From: Janibacter melonis
Lineage (GTDB): Bacteria; Actinomycetota; Actinomycetes; Actinomycetales; Dermatophilaceae
Length of the DNA stretch: 64,000 bases
Direction of reading: 5' to 3'
NCBI RefSeq assembly: GCF_020567375.1
Contig: NZ_JAJBZM010000002.1
Span: 650,779 to 714,778 of the forward strand
Shown here: positions 10,321 to 18,516 of the stretch, one piece after another
How the letters are laid out: the number at the start of each line of letters is the position of its first letter
How positions within the stretch are numbered: position 1 is the stretch's first letter
Position numbers and translations under genes: made by a program
Notes under the pieces: generated by a model
Seen by the model: the letters and a program-made list of their open reading frames with translations, nothing else
Told to the model about the DNA's origin: nothing
Database searches by the model: none

Positions 10321-11847
10321 TCAGGGGGAGGGGCGGTGCCAGCCGGCGAGGCGGCCGTCGCGGCTCACCGCACGCAGGCGGCGCTCGACGTCGCGGCGCA
10401 GGCCTCGGCCGCACACGACGAGCAGCTGGTCGCCGGCGCGCACGAGGGTCTGCGACCCGGGCACGAAGGACTCGCCGTCGCGGACGACGAGGGAGACGTT
10501 GGCCCCCTTCGGCAGCCGCAGCTCGAAGACCCGGACGCCGTGCATCCGCGAGCCCTCGCCGACGCTCACCTCGACGAGGTCGGCGCCCAGCCGCTCCAGC
10601 GGCTCGGACTCGACCATGACGTCGGTCGCGAGCGCCACCTCGGTCACCCCCAGCCGGCGGGCCACCCACGGCAGGGTCGGCGCCTGGATGAGCGTGAAGA
10701 GCACGACGAGCACGAAGACGAGGTCGAAGACCCAGTCGACCCCGCGCGCCCCGATCGTCACCGGCACGGTGGCGAGCACGACGGGCACGGCGCCGCGCAG
10801 CCCGGCCCACGACAAGAAGGCCTGGTCGCGCCAGGGGACGCCGAAGGGGGTGAGCGACACGATCACCGACAGCGGCCGGGCGACGAGCAGCAGCGCGAAG
10901 CCCAGGAGCAGCGCCGCGGGCACCTGCTCGAGCAGCGTGCTCGGCGAGGCGAGCAGGCCGAGCATGACGAAGAGCCCGATCTGCGCGAGCCAGCCCACCG
11001 ACTCGGCGAAGCCGAGCATCGCCGCCCGGTGCGGCATCGTCATGTTGCCCATGACGAGCGAGGCGAGGTAGCAGGCGATGAAGCCGGAGGTGTGCGCGCT
11101 CACGGCGACCGAGTAGGCCAGGACCGACACGGCGATGACCCCGATGGAGAAGAGCCCCGACGTCACCGACGCGGTCCGGCGCACGAGCTGCCCGCCGAGG
11201 TAGCCGACGACGATCCCGACGATCCCGCCGCCGACGAGCTCGAGCGTCGCGGTGAGGCCGAGCAGCCACCACGGCTCGGCGTGCGCCGGGTCCGCGGCCC
11301 GCGCCGAGAGCGCGACGACGAGGATGACCACCGGCGCGTCGTTGAAGCCCGACTCCGCCTCGAGCATCCCCGACAGCCGCCTGGGCAGCGGGACGCGCCG
11401 CAGCACGGAGAAGACGGCGGCGGCGTCGGTCGAGCTGACGACCGCCGCGATGAGCATGGAGATGTGCCAGTCGAGCCCGAGCAGCCAGTGCGCGCAGACC
11501 GCGGTGACGAGCACCGAGACGACGACCCCGACCGTCGACAGCGCGGCCGCCGGGGCGACGGACCTGCGGATCGCCGACCACCTCGTCGTCAGCCCGCCCT
11601 CGGTGAGGATGAGCACGAGCGCGGCGTAGCCGAGCACCTGCCCGACCGCGTCGGACTCGAAGTCGATGCCGATGACCCCTTCGCCGAGGACGAGCCCGAT
11701 GGCGAGGTAGATGAGCAGGGTCGGCAGGCCCGACCGGGCGGTGGCCCGCACGGCGGCGATGCACACGACGAGGACGCCGGAGGCGACGAGGAGCACACGT
11801 GCGAGGTCCTGAGGGTCCCAGCCCGTCCCACCTGCGCTCGCCAGCAC
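10321..11847 (-). CDS. CPA1 family potassium/proton antiporter, NhaP2/CvrA type
   Basis: A 508-residue protein with 11-13 hydrophobic segments over the first 390 residues. It has the antiporter motifs SSTDAAAVFSVLRR and ESGFNDAPVVI (Asp residues of the ion site) and LRGAVPVVLA. The C-terminus is a soluble TrkA-C-like domain (about 420-495, LGADLVEVSVGEGSRMHGVRVFEL), as in NhaP2/CvrA. Members exchange monovalent cations for protons at the plasma membrane. The GTG at 11847 has a GGAGGTGA ribosome binding site. It is divergent from the penicillin-acylase gene with 38 bases between. Confidence 0.88.
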   Translation of the reverse strand: MLASAGGTGWDPQDLARVLLVASGVLVVCIAAVRATARSGLPTLLIYLAIGLVLGEGVIGIDFESDAVGQVLGYAALVLILTEGGLTTRWSAIRRSVAPAAALSTVGVVVSVLVTAVCAHWLLGLDWHISMLIAAVVSSTDAAAVFSVLRRVPLPRRLSGMLEAESGFNDAPVVILVVALSARAADPAHAEPWWLLGLTATLELVGGGIVGIVVGYLGGQLVRRTASVTSGLFSIGVIAVSVLAYSVAVSAHTSGFIACYLASLVMGNMTMPHRAAMLGFAESVGWLAQIGLFVMLGLLASPSTLLEQVPAALLLGFALLLVARPLSVIVSLTPFGVPWRDQAFLSWAGLRGAVPVVLATVPVTIGARGVDWVFDLVFVLVVLFTLIQAPTLPWVARRLGVTEVALATDVMVESEPLERLGADLVEVSVGEGSRMHGVRVFELRLPKGANVSLVVRDGESFVPGSQTLVRAGDQLLVVCGRGLRRDVERRLRAVSRDGRLAGWHRPSP

Positions 11848-11885
11848 CGCTCACCTCCGTCTCGTCCGGTCGTTAGTCTCGCAGG

Positions 11886-14546
11886 GTGCCATCGCTCGCC
11901 TCCCTCCGGCGCGGCCTGCTCATCGCAGCGGCCGTCGTCCTCGTCGTCGTCCTCGCGCTCTCCGTCCTCGCCTGGATGCAGGTGAGCCGGACCCAGCCGA
12001 AGACCTCCGGCACCCTGCAGATCAGCGGGCTCAGCGCGCCGGTCACCGTGGTCCGCGACGACCGCGGCGTGCCCGACATCTACGCCGACACGCTCGGCGA
12101 CCTCATGCGGGCGCAGGGCTACGTCCACGCGCAGGACCGCTTCTTCGAGATGGACCTGCGCCGGCACATCACCGCCGGTCGCCTCGCCGAGATGGTCGGC
12201 GAGCCCGGCGTCGAGACCGACCGCGTGATCCGCACGATGGGCTGGCGCCGCGTCGCCGAGGCCGAGCTGCCGATGCTCGAGCCGAGCACCCGCCAGGCGC
12301 TGCAGGAGTACGCCGAGGGCGTCAACGCGTGGATCTCCGACCAGGGCGAGCCGGGGGACATGGCGCTCGAGTACACCGTGCTCGGGCAGCAGAACCCCGA
12401 CTACCGCGTCGAGCAGTGGTCGGCCGTCGACTCCCTCGCCTGGCTCAAGGCGATGGCCTGGGACCTGCGCGGCAACTACGACGAGGAGCTCACCCGGGCC
12501 CGCCTGTCCGGTGTCGTCTCCGACTCGATGCTCGCCGACCTCTTCCCGCCCTACGACTCCGAGGGCCACCAGCCGATCCTCTCGCCCGACGAGTGGCCGG
12601 CGACGAGCCGCAGCGGTGGCGCGACCTCCGCCGGCGGCGCGCAGAGCGTCGCCCCCGCGGCCACCCCTTCGTCCGGTCCGTCGTCCACCCCCTCGCCGAA
12701 GGGGGAGCCCGCCGGCTCCTCGACGCCGGAGCCCGAGCTCTCCGACGACGAGACCCGTCGGGTCCTCGCGTCGACCCAGCAGGCCGTCGACACCGTGCCC
12801 CAGCTGCTCGGCCAGGGCGAGGGCATCGGCTCGAACTCCTGGGTCGTCAGCGGCGAGCGCTCCTCGACGGGCAAGCCGCTGCTCGCCAACGACCCGCACC
12901 TCGGCATCTCGATGCCGGGCATCTGGTACCAGGTCGGGCTGCACTGCCGCGAGGTCACCGCCCAGTGCCCGCTCGAGGTGAGCGGCTACTCCTTCGCCGG
13001 TCTGCCCGGTGTCGTCATCGGGCACAACGCCGACATCGCCTGGGGCTTCACCAACCTCGGGCCCGATGTCACCGACTTCTACCTCGAGCTCGTCGACGAC
13101 GACTCCGGCCGCTACACCCGTGACGGCAAGCAGGTGCCGCTCACCACGCGCCGGGAGGTCATCAAGGTCGCCGGCGGCGACGACGTCGAGCTCACCGTGC
13201 GCTCGACGACGCACGGCCCGATCATGTCCGACGTCCTGCCCGGCGTCGCCGAGGCCGGCGAGCGCGGCGACGACGGGGGCGGCACGGGCGACCAGGCCGT
13301 CTCGCTCGCGTGGACCGCGCTCACCCCGAGCACGACGGCCGACGCGATCTTCGCGCTCAACACGGCGAAGGACTGGGACGAGTTCCGCGACGCAGCCCGC
13401 GACTTCTCCGTGCCGAGCCAGAACCTGATCTACGCGGACACCGAGGGCAACATCGGCTACCAGGCGCCAGGAGCGATCCCGATCCGGCGCGACCGCGGCA
13501 CGGGCGTCACCCCCGGCGAGCTGCCGGCGCCCGGGTGGGACAGCCGCTACGACTGGCAGGGCTTCGTCGACTTCGAGGACCTGCCCTGGGTGCTCAACCC
13601 CGACGACGGCGTGATCGTCACGGCCAACCAGATGGTCACCGAGCGCCGCACGCCCTACCTCACCTCCGACTGGGACTACGGCTACCGGGCCCAGCGCATC
13701 CTCGACCTGCTGACGAGCGAGGAGGAGGTGACCCCCGAGAAGATGCTGCGCATCCAGGACGACAGCCGCAACGAGTTCGCCCCGACGCTCGTGCCGCACC
13801 TCATGCGCATCACGCTCGACGACCCCTTCGTCACCGAGGCCCGCGACCTGCTCGCCGAGTGGGACTACACCCAGCCGGCGGGACCGGGCGAGGACAGCGC
13901 GGCGGCCGCGTACTTCAACGCCGTGTGGTCCAACGTCGTGCGCCTCACCTTCAACGACGACCTGCCGACCGACCTGCAGGCCAGCGGCGGCTCGACCCAG
14001 ATGCAGTCCGTGACGGCCCTGCTCGACAAGCCGCGCTCGGGCTGGTGGGACAACAAGCTCACCCCGGGCCTCGTCGAGGGGCGTGACGAGATCCTGCGCC
14101 AGGCGATGGTCGACGCGCGCCTGGAGCTGACGAAGCGGCTCGGCAAGGAGCCGGTCGACTGGCAGTGGGGCCAGCTGCACACCGCCGACTTCGAGCACCA
14201 GGTGCTCGGCGGCGAGGGCGTGCCCGGGCCGGTCCGCGCGCTCTTCAACCGCGGCGGGTACGAGGTCTCCGGCGGCAGCTCGATCGTCAACGCGACGTCG
14301 TGGGACGCGTCGAAGGGGTACGAGGTCACCGCCGCGCCGTCGATGCGGATGGTGGTCGACCTCGGCGACCTCGACGCGTCGCGCTGGGTCAACCAGACCG
14401 GGCAGAGCGGTCGGCCCTTCAGCGACCACTACACCGACCAGGCCGAGGCGTGGGCGCGCGGCGAGACCTACCCGTGGGGCTTCAGCGAGTCGGCCGTCCA
14501 GGACGCGAAGGACGACGAGCTCACCCTCGAGCCGAAGAAGGAGTGA
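11886..14546 (+). CDS. Penicillin acylase family (Ntn-hydrolase) exported or anchored protein
   Basis: The 886-residue precursor has an N-terminal membrane or signal helix (about 9-31), an alpha-chain region (VVRDDRGVPDIYADTLGDLMRAQGY), a Pro/Ser/Gly-rich linker (about 238-285) and the autocatalytic site GSNSW, where S316 would become the N-terminal nucleophile of the beta chain. Downstream NDPHLG and the Asn of FTNLGPDVTD match the family. Such enzymes hydrolyse amide bonds of acyl-homoserine lactones, penicillins or other N-acyl compounds; the substrate cannot be told. TAGTCT lies six bases before the GTG, so it is probably leaderless. Its end overlaps the convergent cyclo-ligase gene by 26 bases. 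Confidence 0.88.
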   Translation: MPSLASLRRGLLIAAAVVLVVVLALSVLAWMQVSRTQPKTSGTLQISGLSAPVTVVRDDRGVPDIYADTLGDLMRAQGYVHAQDRFFEMDLRRHITAGRLAEMVGEPGVETDRVIRTMGWRRVAEAELPMLEPSTRQALQEYAEGVNAWISDQGEPGDMALEYTVLGQQNPDYRVEQWSAVDSLAWLKAMAWDLRGNYDEELTRARLSGVVSDSMLADLFPPYDSEGHQPILSPDEWPATSRSGGATSAGGAQSVAPAATPSSGPSSTPSPKGEPAGSSTPEPELSDDETRRVLASTQQAVDTVPQLLGQGEGIGSNSWVVSGERSSTGKPLLANDPHLGISMPGIWYQVGLHCREVTAQCPLEVSGYSFAGLPGVVIGHNADIAWGFTNLGPDVTDFYLELVDDDSGRYTRDGKQVPLTTRREVIKVAGGDDVELTVRSTTHGPIMSDVLPGVAEAGERGDDGGGTGDQAVSLAWTALTPSTTADAIFALNTAKDWDEFRDAARDFSVPSQNLIYADTEGNIGYQAPGAIPIRRDRGTGVTPGELPAPGWDSRYDWQGFVDFEDLPWVLNPDDGVIVTANQMVTERRTPYLTSDWDYGYRAQRILDLLTSEEEVTPEKMLRIQDDSRNEFAPTLVPHLMRITLDDPFVTEARDLLAEWDYTQPAGPGEDSAAAAYFNAVWSNVVRLTFNDDLPTDLQASGGSTQMQSVTALLDKPRSGWWDNKLTPGLVEGRDEILRQAMVDARLELTKRLGKEPVDWQWGQLHTADFEHQVLGGEGVPGPVRALFNRGGYEVSGGSSIVNATSWDASKGYEVTAAPSMRMVVDLGDLDASRWVNQTGQSGRPFSDHYTDQAEAWARGETYPWGFSESAVQDAKDDELTLEPKKE

Positions 14547-15138
14547 CCCCCTCGGCGGTGAGCACGGCGCTCACCGGTCGGTCGTGGGGCTCGGCGGGCA
14601 GGGGCTCGTCGGTGCGCTCGCCGGGGTGGAGGAGCAGGACGACCGGGGCGTGCGGCGAGAGCCGGGCGAGCGCCCGGTCGTAGCTGCCGCCGCCCTGGCC
14701 GAGCCGCGTGCCGAAGGGGTCGGCCGCCAGCCCCGGGACGAGGGCGAGGTCGGCACGCGACGGGGAGTCGAGGCCGAGCGGGGTGCGCTCGGCGTCGGTG
14801 ACGTCGCACCAGTCGAGGTCGAGGTCGGGCAGCGTGAGGGGCACGAGCACCCGCCAGCCCGCGGCGACGAGCGCGCGGTTGAGCTCACCGGTGGGCGGCT
14901 CGTGAGGGAGCGACTCGTACGACAGGGCGAGGGGCACCCCTTCGCCCTCGGCACTCTGCTGGGCGCCGGCGTCCTCCGCCAGGTCGAGGACGTGGCGGGC
15001 GAGCGCCGAGGCGTCCGCGGCGAGGTCCCGGGTGGCGACGACGGCCCGGCGGCGGGCGCGCAGAGCGGCCCTCAGCTCGCGCTTCGCGGCAACCGTGGAC
15101 GTGCTCTGCCCGGGACCCTCCTGCGTCACCTGCCTCAT
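14521..15138 (-). CDS. 5-formyltetrahydrofolate cyclo-ligase
   Basis: A 205-residue enzyme that converts 5-formyl-THF to 5,10-methenyl-THF with ATP, salvaging folate. It shows the N-terminal KRELRAALRARRR phosphate-binding segment and the hallmark GTRLGQGGGSYDR at about 143-155 (usually GYYDR). The start is either ATG 15138 or GTG 15129. ATG is chosen because it gives the usual length. The gene is divergent from the UGPase with 15 bases between starts, so the promoters overlap. Its stop lies inside the 3' end of the penicillin-acylase gene. Confidence 0.9.
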   Translation of the reverse strand: MRQVTQEGPGQSTSTVAAKRELRAALRARRRAVVATRDLAADASALARHVLDLAEDAGAQQSAEGEGVPLALSYESLPHEPPTGELNRALVAAGWRVLVPLTLPDLDLDWCDVTDAERTPLGLDSPSRADLALVPGLAADPFGTRLGQGGGSYDRALARLSPHAPVVLLLHPGERTDEPLPAEPHDRPVSAVLTAEGVTPSSARG

Positions 15139-15140
15139 CG

Positions 15141-15146
15141 TAGGGT
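15141..15146 (+). promoter_or_regulatory. -10 box of the UGPase-GNAT operon
   Basis: TAGGGT is followed after seven bases by the ATG of the UGPase gene. It lies within the 15-bp gap to the divergent cyclo-ligase, so the two transcripts must start almost back to back. Confidence 0.5.
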
Positions 15147-15153
15147 GGGCGCC

Positions 15154-16548
15154 ATGACCCCTGAGGCGCTGGAGCTGTCGCTGGAGAAGATGCGTGACCA
15201 GGGGGTCGACCGGCGGGCGATCGCGGTCTTCGAGGCGTACTGGCACCAGCTCGCCGAGGGCGCGCAGGGCGTCATCCCCGAGGACACGATCGAGCCGATG
15301 GGCGACCTGCCCGAGCTCGCCGACCTCGACGTCAGCGACGACGAGCGACGCGAGGCGCTGCAGCGCGTGGCCGTCGTCAAGCTCAACGGCGGGCTCGGCA
15401 CGAGCATGGGCATGTCCGGGCCGAAGACCGCGCTCGTGGCGCTCGAGGGGCTGACCTTCCTCGACATCATCGCCCGGCAGGTCATCGCGCTCGGCGAGCG
15501 CTACGGCGTGCGCCCGCCGCTGCTGCTCATGAACTCCTTCCGCACCCACGAGCAGTCCCTCGAGCTGCTCGAGGCCTACCCGCAGCTGCGCGAGCAGTCG
15601 CTGCCCCTCGACTTCATCCAGAGCCGCGAGCCGAAGCTGCGCGCCGACGACCTCGCCCCGGTGGAGTGGCCGGCCGACCCCTCGCTCGAGTGGTGCCCGC
15701 CCGGCCACGGCGACGTCTACGTCGCACTCGCCGCGTCGGGGATCCTCGCCCAGATGCAGGAGCAGGGGATCAAGTACGTCTTCCTCTCCAACGCCGACAA
15801 CCTCGGCGCGAGCTGCGACCCCGACATCGCCGCGTGGCTGCTGCGCGAGGACGTCCCCTACGCCGCCGAGGTGACGACCCGTACGGCGAACGACCGCAAG
15901 GGCGGCCACCTCGCGATCCGCAAGGAGGACGGGCGGCTCATCCTGCGCGACACGGCGATGGTCGCCGACGGCGAGGACCACTACTTCCAGGACAACCGTC
16001 GTCACCAGTGGTTCCACACGAACAACCTCTGGGTGAGCGTCGACGCGCTCGCCGAGCGGATGGAGGCCAGCGACGGCGTCCTCGGCCTGCCGATCGTCAT
16101 CAACCGCAAGACCGTCGACCCCACCGACAAGACCTCGACGAAGGTCATCCAGGTCGAGTCGGCGATGGGCACGGCGATCGAGCGCTTCGAGGGCAGCCAG
16201 GCGATCCGCGTGCCGCGCAGCCGCTTCCGCCCGGTGAAGACGACGAACGAGCTGCTCCTGCTGCGCAGCGACCTCTTCGAGCTCGACGACGACATGCTCG
16301 TGCGCGGTCTCAGCGACCAGCCCGACCCGGCGATCGACCTCGACGACCACTACAAGTACATCGCCGACTTCGACCGGCTGCTGCCGCACGGCTCGCCCTC
16401 GCTCGCCGGCTGCTCCTCCTTCGCCGTGCACGGCGAGGTGACCTTCGGGTCCGACGTCACCTGCGAGGGCGACGTCAAGGTCGTCGCCGACGGCGCGGCC
16501 GAGGTGCCCGACGGCACCCACCTGCAGGGTCGGCACGAGCTGACGTGA
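15154..16548 (+). CDS. UTP-glucose-1-phosphate uridylyltransferase, UDPGP type
   Basis: The 464-residue protein makes UDP-glucose from UTP and glucose-1-phosphate for cell-wall and trehalose synthesis. It belongs to the eukaryote-like UDPGP family rather than the bacterial GalU family. The nucleotide-binding loop is LNGGLGTSMGMSGPK at 77-91, with further blocks NSFRTHEQS, FLSNADNLGA and the C-terminal left-handed helix region (FGSDVTCEGDVKVV). It occupies the place where galU often stands in actinobacteria, upstream of the rimJ-like and sepX-like genes. The GTGA overlap with the next gene indicates an operon. Confidence 0.92.
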   Translation: MTPEALELSLEKMRDQGVDRRAIAVFEAYWHQLAEGAQGVIPEDTIEPMGDLPELADLDVSDDERREALQRVAVVKLNGGLGTSMGMSGPKTALVALEGLTFLDIIARQVIALGERYGVRPPLLLMNSFRTHEQSLELLEAYPQLREQSLPLDFIQSREPKLRADDLAPVEWPADPSLEWCPPGHGDVYVALAASGILAQMQEQGIKYVFLSNADNLGASCDPDIAAWLLREDVPYAAEVTTRTANDRKGGHLAIRKEDGRLILRDTAMVADGEDHYFQDNRRHQWFHTNNLWVSVDALAERMEASDGVLGLPIVINRKTVDPTDKTSTKVIQVESAMGTAIERFEGSQAIRVPRSRFRPVKTTNELLLLRSDLFELDDDMLVRGLSDQPDPAIDLDDHYKYIADFDRLLPHGSPSLAGCSSFAVHGEVTFGSDVTCEGDVKVVADGAAEVPDGTHLQGRHELT

Positions 16549-17204
16549 CGCGGCTGGTCAGCCGGCTGCGCCGCCGCCCCGCCGAGCCGGTGCGCTGGCC
16601 GGTGCGGCTCGCCGCGCAGACCGCCGCGGGCGAGCGGGTGCTGCTGCGCCCCCTTCGCCCCGGCGACGAGGGCGAGTTCCTCGGCGCCCGCGCGGCCAAC
16701 GCGACGTGGCTCGGCCCGTGGGACGCGACCTCGCCGCTGCCCTCGCCCCCGCGCGTCGCCTTCCGCGAGTACCTCGGCCGGCTCGAGGCGGATGCGCGAC
16801 GGGGGACCGCCCTGCCCTTCGTGCTCGAGGTGGACCGTCAGATCGTCGGCCAGCTCAACGTCAGCTCGATCGTCCTGGGCTCCTTCCGCTCCTGCACGAT
16901 GGGCTACTGGGTCATCCACGACGTCGCCGGGCGCGGGCTCATGCCGGCGGCGGTCGCGCTCGCCGGTGACCACGTGCTGCGTGACGTCGGCCTGCACCGC
17001 GTCGAGATCAACATCCGCCCGGAGAACTCCGCCTCGCTCGCCGTCGTGCGCAAGCTCGGGCTGCGCGACGAGGGCCTGCGCAAGCGCTACCTGCACATCG
17101 ACGGCGACTGGCGCGACCACCGCAGCTTCGCTGTCACCGCCGAGGAGATCGAGCCCGCCGGCCTCCTCGGCCGTGTCGGCGCTCGGCGCGTCCCCGCCCG
17201 CTGA
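16545..17204 (+). CDS. RimJ/RimL-like GNAT N-acetyltransferase
   Basis: A 219-residue GNAT protein with the LLRPLRPGDEGEFL start block and LEVDRQIVGQLNVSSI (motif A strand). The acetyl-CoA segment YWVIHDVAGRGLMPAAV and the VEINIRPENSASLAVVRKLG block are typical of ribosomal-protein S5-alanine acetyltransferases. The true substrate is unproven. Its GTG start overlaps the UGPase stop by four bases. The same trio (glucose-1-P uridylyltransferase, rimJ-like, sepX/glpR) occurs in other actinobacteria. Confidence 0.85.
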   Translation: MTRLVSRLRRRPAEPVRWPVRLAAQTAAGERVLLRPLRPGDEGEFLGARAANATWLGPWDATSPLPSPPRVAFREYLGRLEADARRGTALPFVLEVDRQIVGQLNVSSIVLGSFRSCTMGYWVIHDVAGRGLMPAAVALAGDHVLRDVGLHRVEINIRPENSASLAVVRKLGLRDEGLRKRYLHIDGDWRDHRSFAVTAEEIEPAGLLGRVGARRVPAR

Positions 17205-17211
17205 GGTGCTC

Positions 17212-17405
17212 GCTGGTTGAGGTGCGAGCGCCAGCGAGCCTCGAAACCGCCCCTTCGCTGGTGGTCTCGAGGCTCCTTCGTCGCACCTCGACCAGCAATG
17301 GCTCCATCGCTGGTCGAGGTGGTCTCGAGGCTCCTTCGTCGCACCTCGACCAGCAACGAGTTGCCTTGGTGGTTGAGGCGCGAGCGCCAGCGAGCCTCCA
17401 AACCA
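17212..17405. repeat. Cluster of four REP-like elements
   Basis: Four related units of 35-37 bases lie at 17212-17248, 17262-17296, 17320-17354 and 17370-17405, in alternating orientation. One end of a unit reads TGGTTGAGG (or TGGTCGAGG) and the other CTCGAAACC (or its reverse, TGGTCTCGAGG), with GTGCGAGCGCCAGCGAG or its equivalent between, so each is an imperfect palindrome. The third unit is extended by a perfect 12-bp inverted repeat (17309-17320 with 17343-17354, ACCTCGACCAGC). The cluster fills most of the gap between the GNAT and SepX-like genes and could fold as hairpins in the transcript. Confidence 0.85.
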
Positions 17406-17482
17406 CACACGCACCACGATTCACAGCAGGCAACATCTGCGACACACCGGATGGCCTGACCGACGAGCGCCCTTGCCCTCCA

Positions 17483-17488
17483 TAGTGT
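17483..17488 (+). promoter_or_regulatory. -10 box of the SepX-like gene
   Basis: TAGTGT ends seven bases before the GTG at 17496. It gives the SepX-like gene its own leaderless promoter downstream of the repeat cluster. Confidence 0.5.
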
Positions 17489-17495
17489 TCGGATC

Positions 17496-18413
17496 GTGCA
17501 GTCGAGCAGCCTCATCTTCGTGGTCGTCGTCGCGATCTGGGCTGCGTATCTCGTGCAGTACTGGGTGCGCCGCCGTGATCACCTCGCGACCGTCCGTTCC
17601 GTCGACCGGTTCTCCGCCGCCATGCGCGTCCTCGACTCGCACCGGCTGAGCCAGACCGAGGAGCCCGCGCGCTCCTACGCGGTCTCGCCCGCCCGCGCGG
17701 CACGACCTGAGGTCGTCGTCAAGCGCACCGTCACCGTCCCGGAGGCCCCCGTGCACGAGCCCGAGCTCGAGGACGAGGGGTCGGGCCGTCTCGCGGTCGT
17801 CTCCGCCGTCGTCGACGCCCCCCGTCAGGTCCGCGGTCTGGCCTTCCTCGGCCACCTCGTCCTGCTGCCGATCGCCTTCCTCTTCTCCGCCTTCGGCTCG
17901 CTGCCGTGGCTCGTCACCGGTCTGCTGCTCGTCGGTCTGCTCGGCTCCTTCGGGTGGCTGCGCCAGGACGTCAAGGCCGCCGAGGCGCGTCGCCGCGAGG
18001 AGCACCTCGCCCGTCGCCGCTCCCGTGAGGCCGCCGCCCCCGCGCGTCGCCCCGCCCCGCGCCGCGCGCCCGTGCACGCCGAGACCACGACCGAGGTCGT
18101 CGTCGACGAGCCCGAGCGGGCCGTCGCCGAGGCCGCCGTGTCGCAGACTCTCGCGACGGACGCCCCCTTCGACGTCTCCGCGCCGGTCGAGACCGCTCCC
18201 GCCGAGCCCGCCGAGGTCGAGGCGCCCGCAGCGGTCGTCGACGACCGCGAGGGCACGTGGGAGCCGGTGCCGGTCCCGCGCCCGACCTACACGATGAAGG
18301 CCCGTGCGGGCGCCCGTCCGGTCGTCGAGGACGCCCCGGCCGAGGACACCCCGCAGGTCCTCGACGCGATCGACGACGACGTCGTCGCCCCGCAGCGCGC
18401 TGTCGGCAGCTGA
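17496..18413 (+). CDS. SepX/GlpR-like actinobacterial membrane protein, divisome candidate
   Basis: A 305-residue protein: N-terminal TM helix (6-24, LIFVVVVAIWAAYLVQYWV), a basic juxtamembrane block RRRDHLATVRSVDRFSAAMR (25-44), two further TM helices (about 115-134 and 136-154), and a long charged Pro/Ala/Glu-rich tail. The N-terminal pattern and the location behind a rimJ-like gene match Streptomyces SepX and Corynebacterium GlpR, which bind the MoeA-like Glp protein at the division septum. The glp/moeA gene normally found in this block is not present here. Identification rests on pattern and context, not on a database search. Confidence 0.6.
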   Translation: MQSSSLIFVVVVAIWAAYLVQYWVRRRDHLATVRSVDRFSAAMRVLDSHRLSQTEEPARSYAVSPARAARPEVVVKRTVTVPEAPVHEPELEDEGSGRLAVVSAVVDAPRQVRGLAFLGHLVLLPIAFLFSAFGSLPWLVTGLLLVGLLGSFGWLRQDVKAAEARRREEHLARRRSREAAAPARRPAPRRAPVHAETTTEVVVDEPERAVAEAAVSQTLATDAPFDVSAPVETAPAEPAEVEAPAAVVDDREGTWEPVPVPRPTYTMKARAGARPVVEDAPAEDTPQVLDAIDDDVVAPQRAVGS

Positions 18414-18429
18414 CCCCCCTTCGTCGCGC

Positions 18430-18468
18430 ACGAGTGGCCGCTACGCACCTCGCGTAGCGGCCACTCGT
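18430..18468. terminator. Bidirectional terminator, 17-bp stem
   Basis: ACGAGTGGCCGCTACGC (18430-18446) pairs perfectly with 18452-18468 across a 5-base loop. It separates the convergent sepX-like and AI-2E exporter genes. Confidence 0.9.
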
Positions 18469-18474
18469 CTGTCT

Positions 18475-18510
18475 CCCCCCCTTCGTCCCCACCTGCGGGG
18501 GCGAAGGGGG
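18475..18510. terminator. Second hairpin built on the CCCCTTCG motif
   Basis: CCCCCCTTCGTCCCC (18475-18490 region) pairs with GGGGGCGAAGGGGG (18497-18510). It lies directly behind the stronger hairpin and just before the end of the AI-2E family gene, so it may back up termination on the minus strand. Confidence 0.5.
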
Positions 18511-18516
18511 CGTCCC

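Noticed and set aside
11589-14429. Minus-strand frame of 946 codons over the penicillin-acylase gene
   Set aside because: Wrong-strand shadow of an intact Ntn-hydrolase gene; no motifs.
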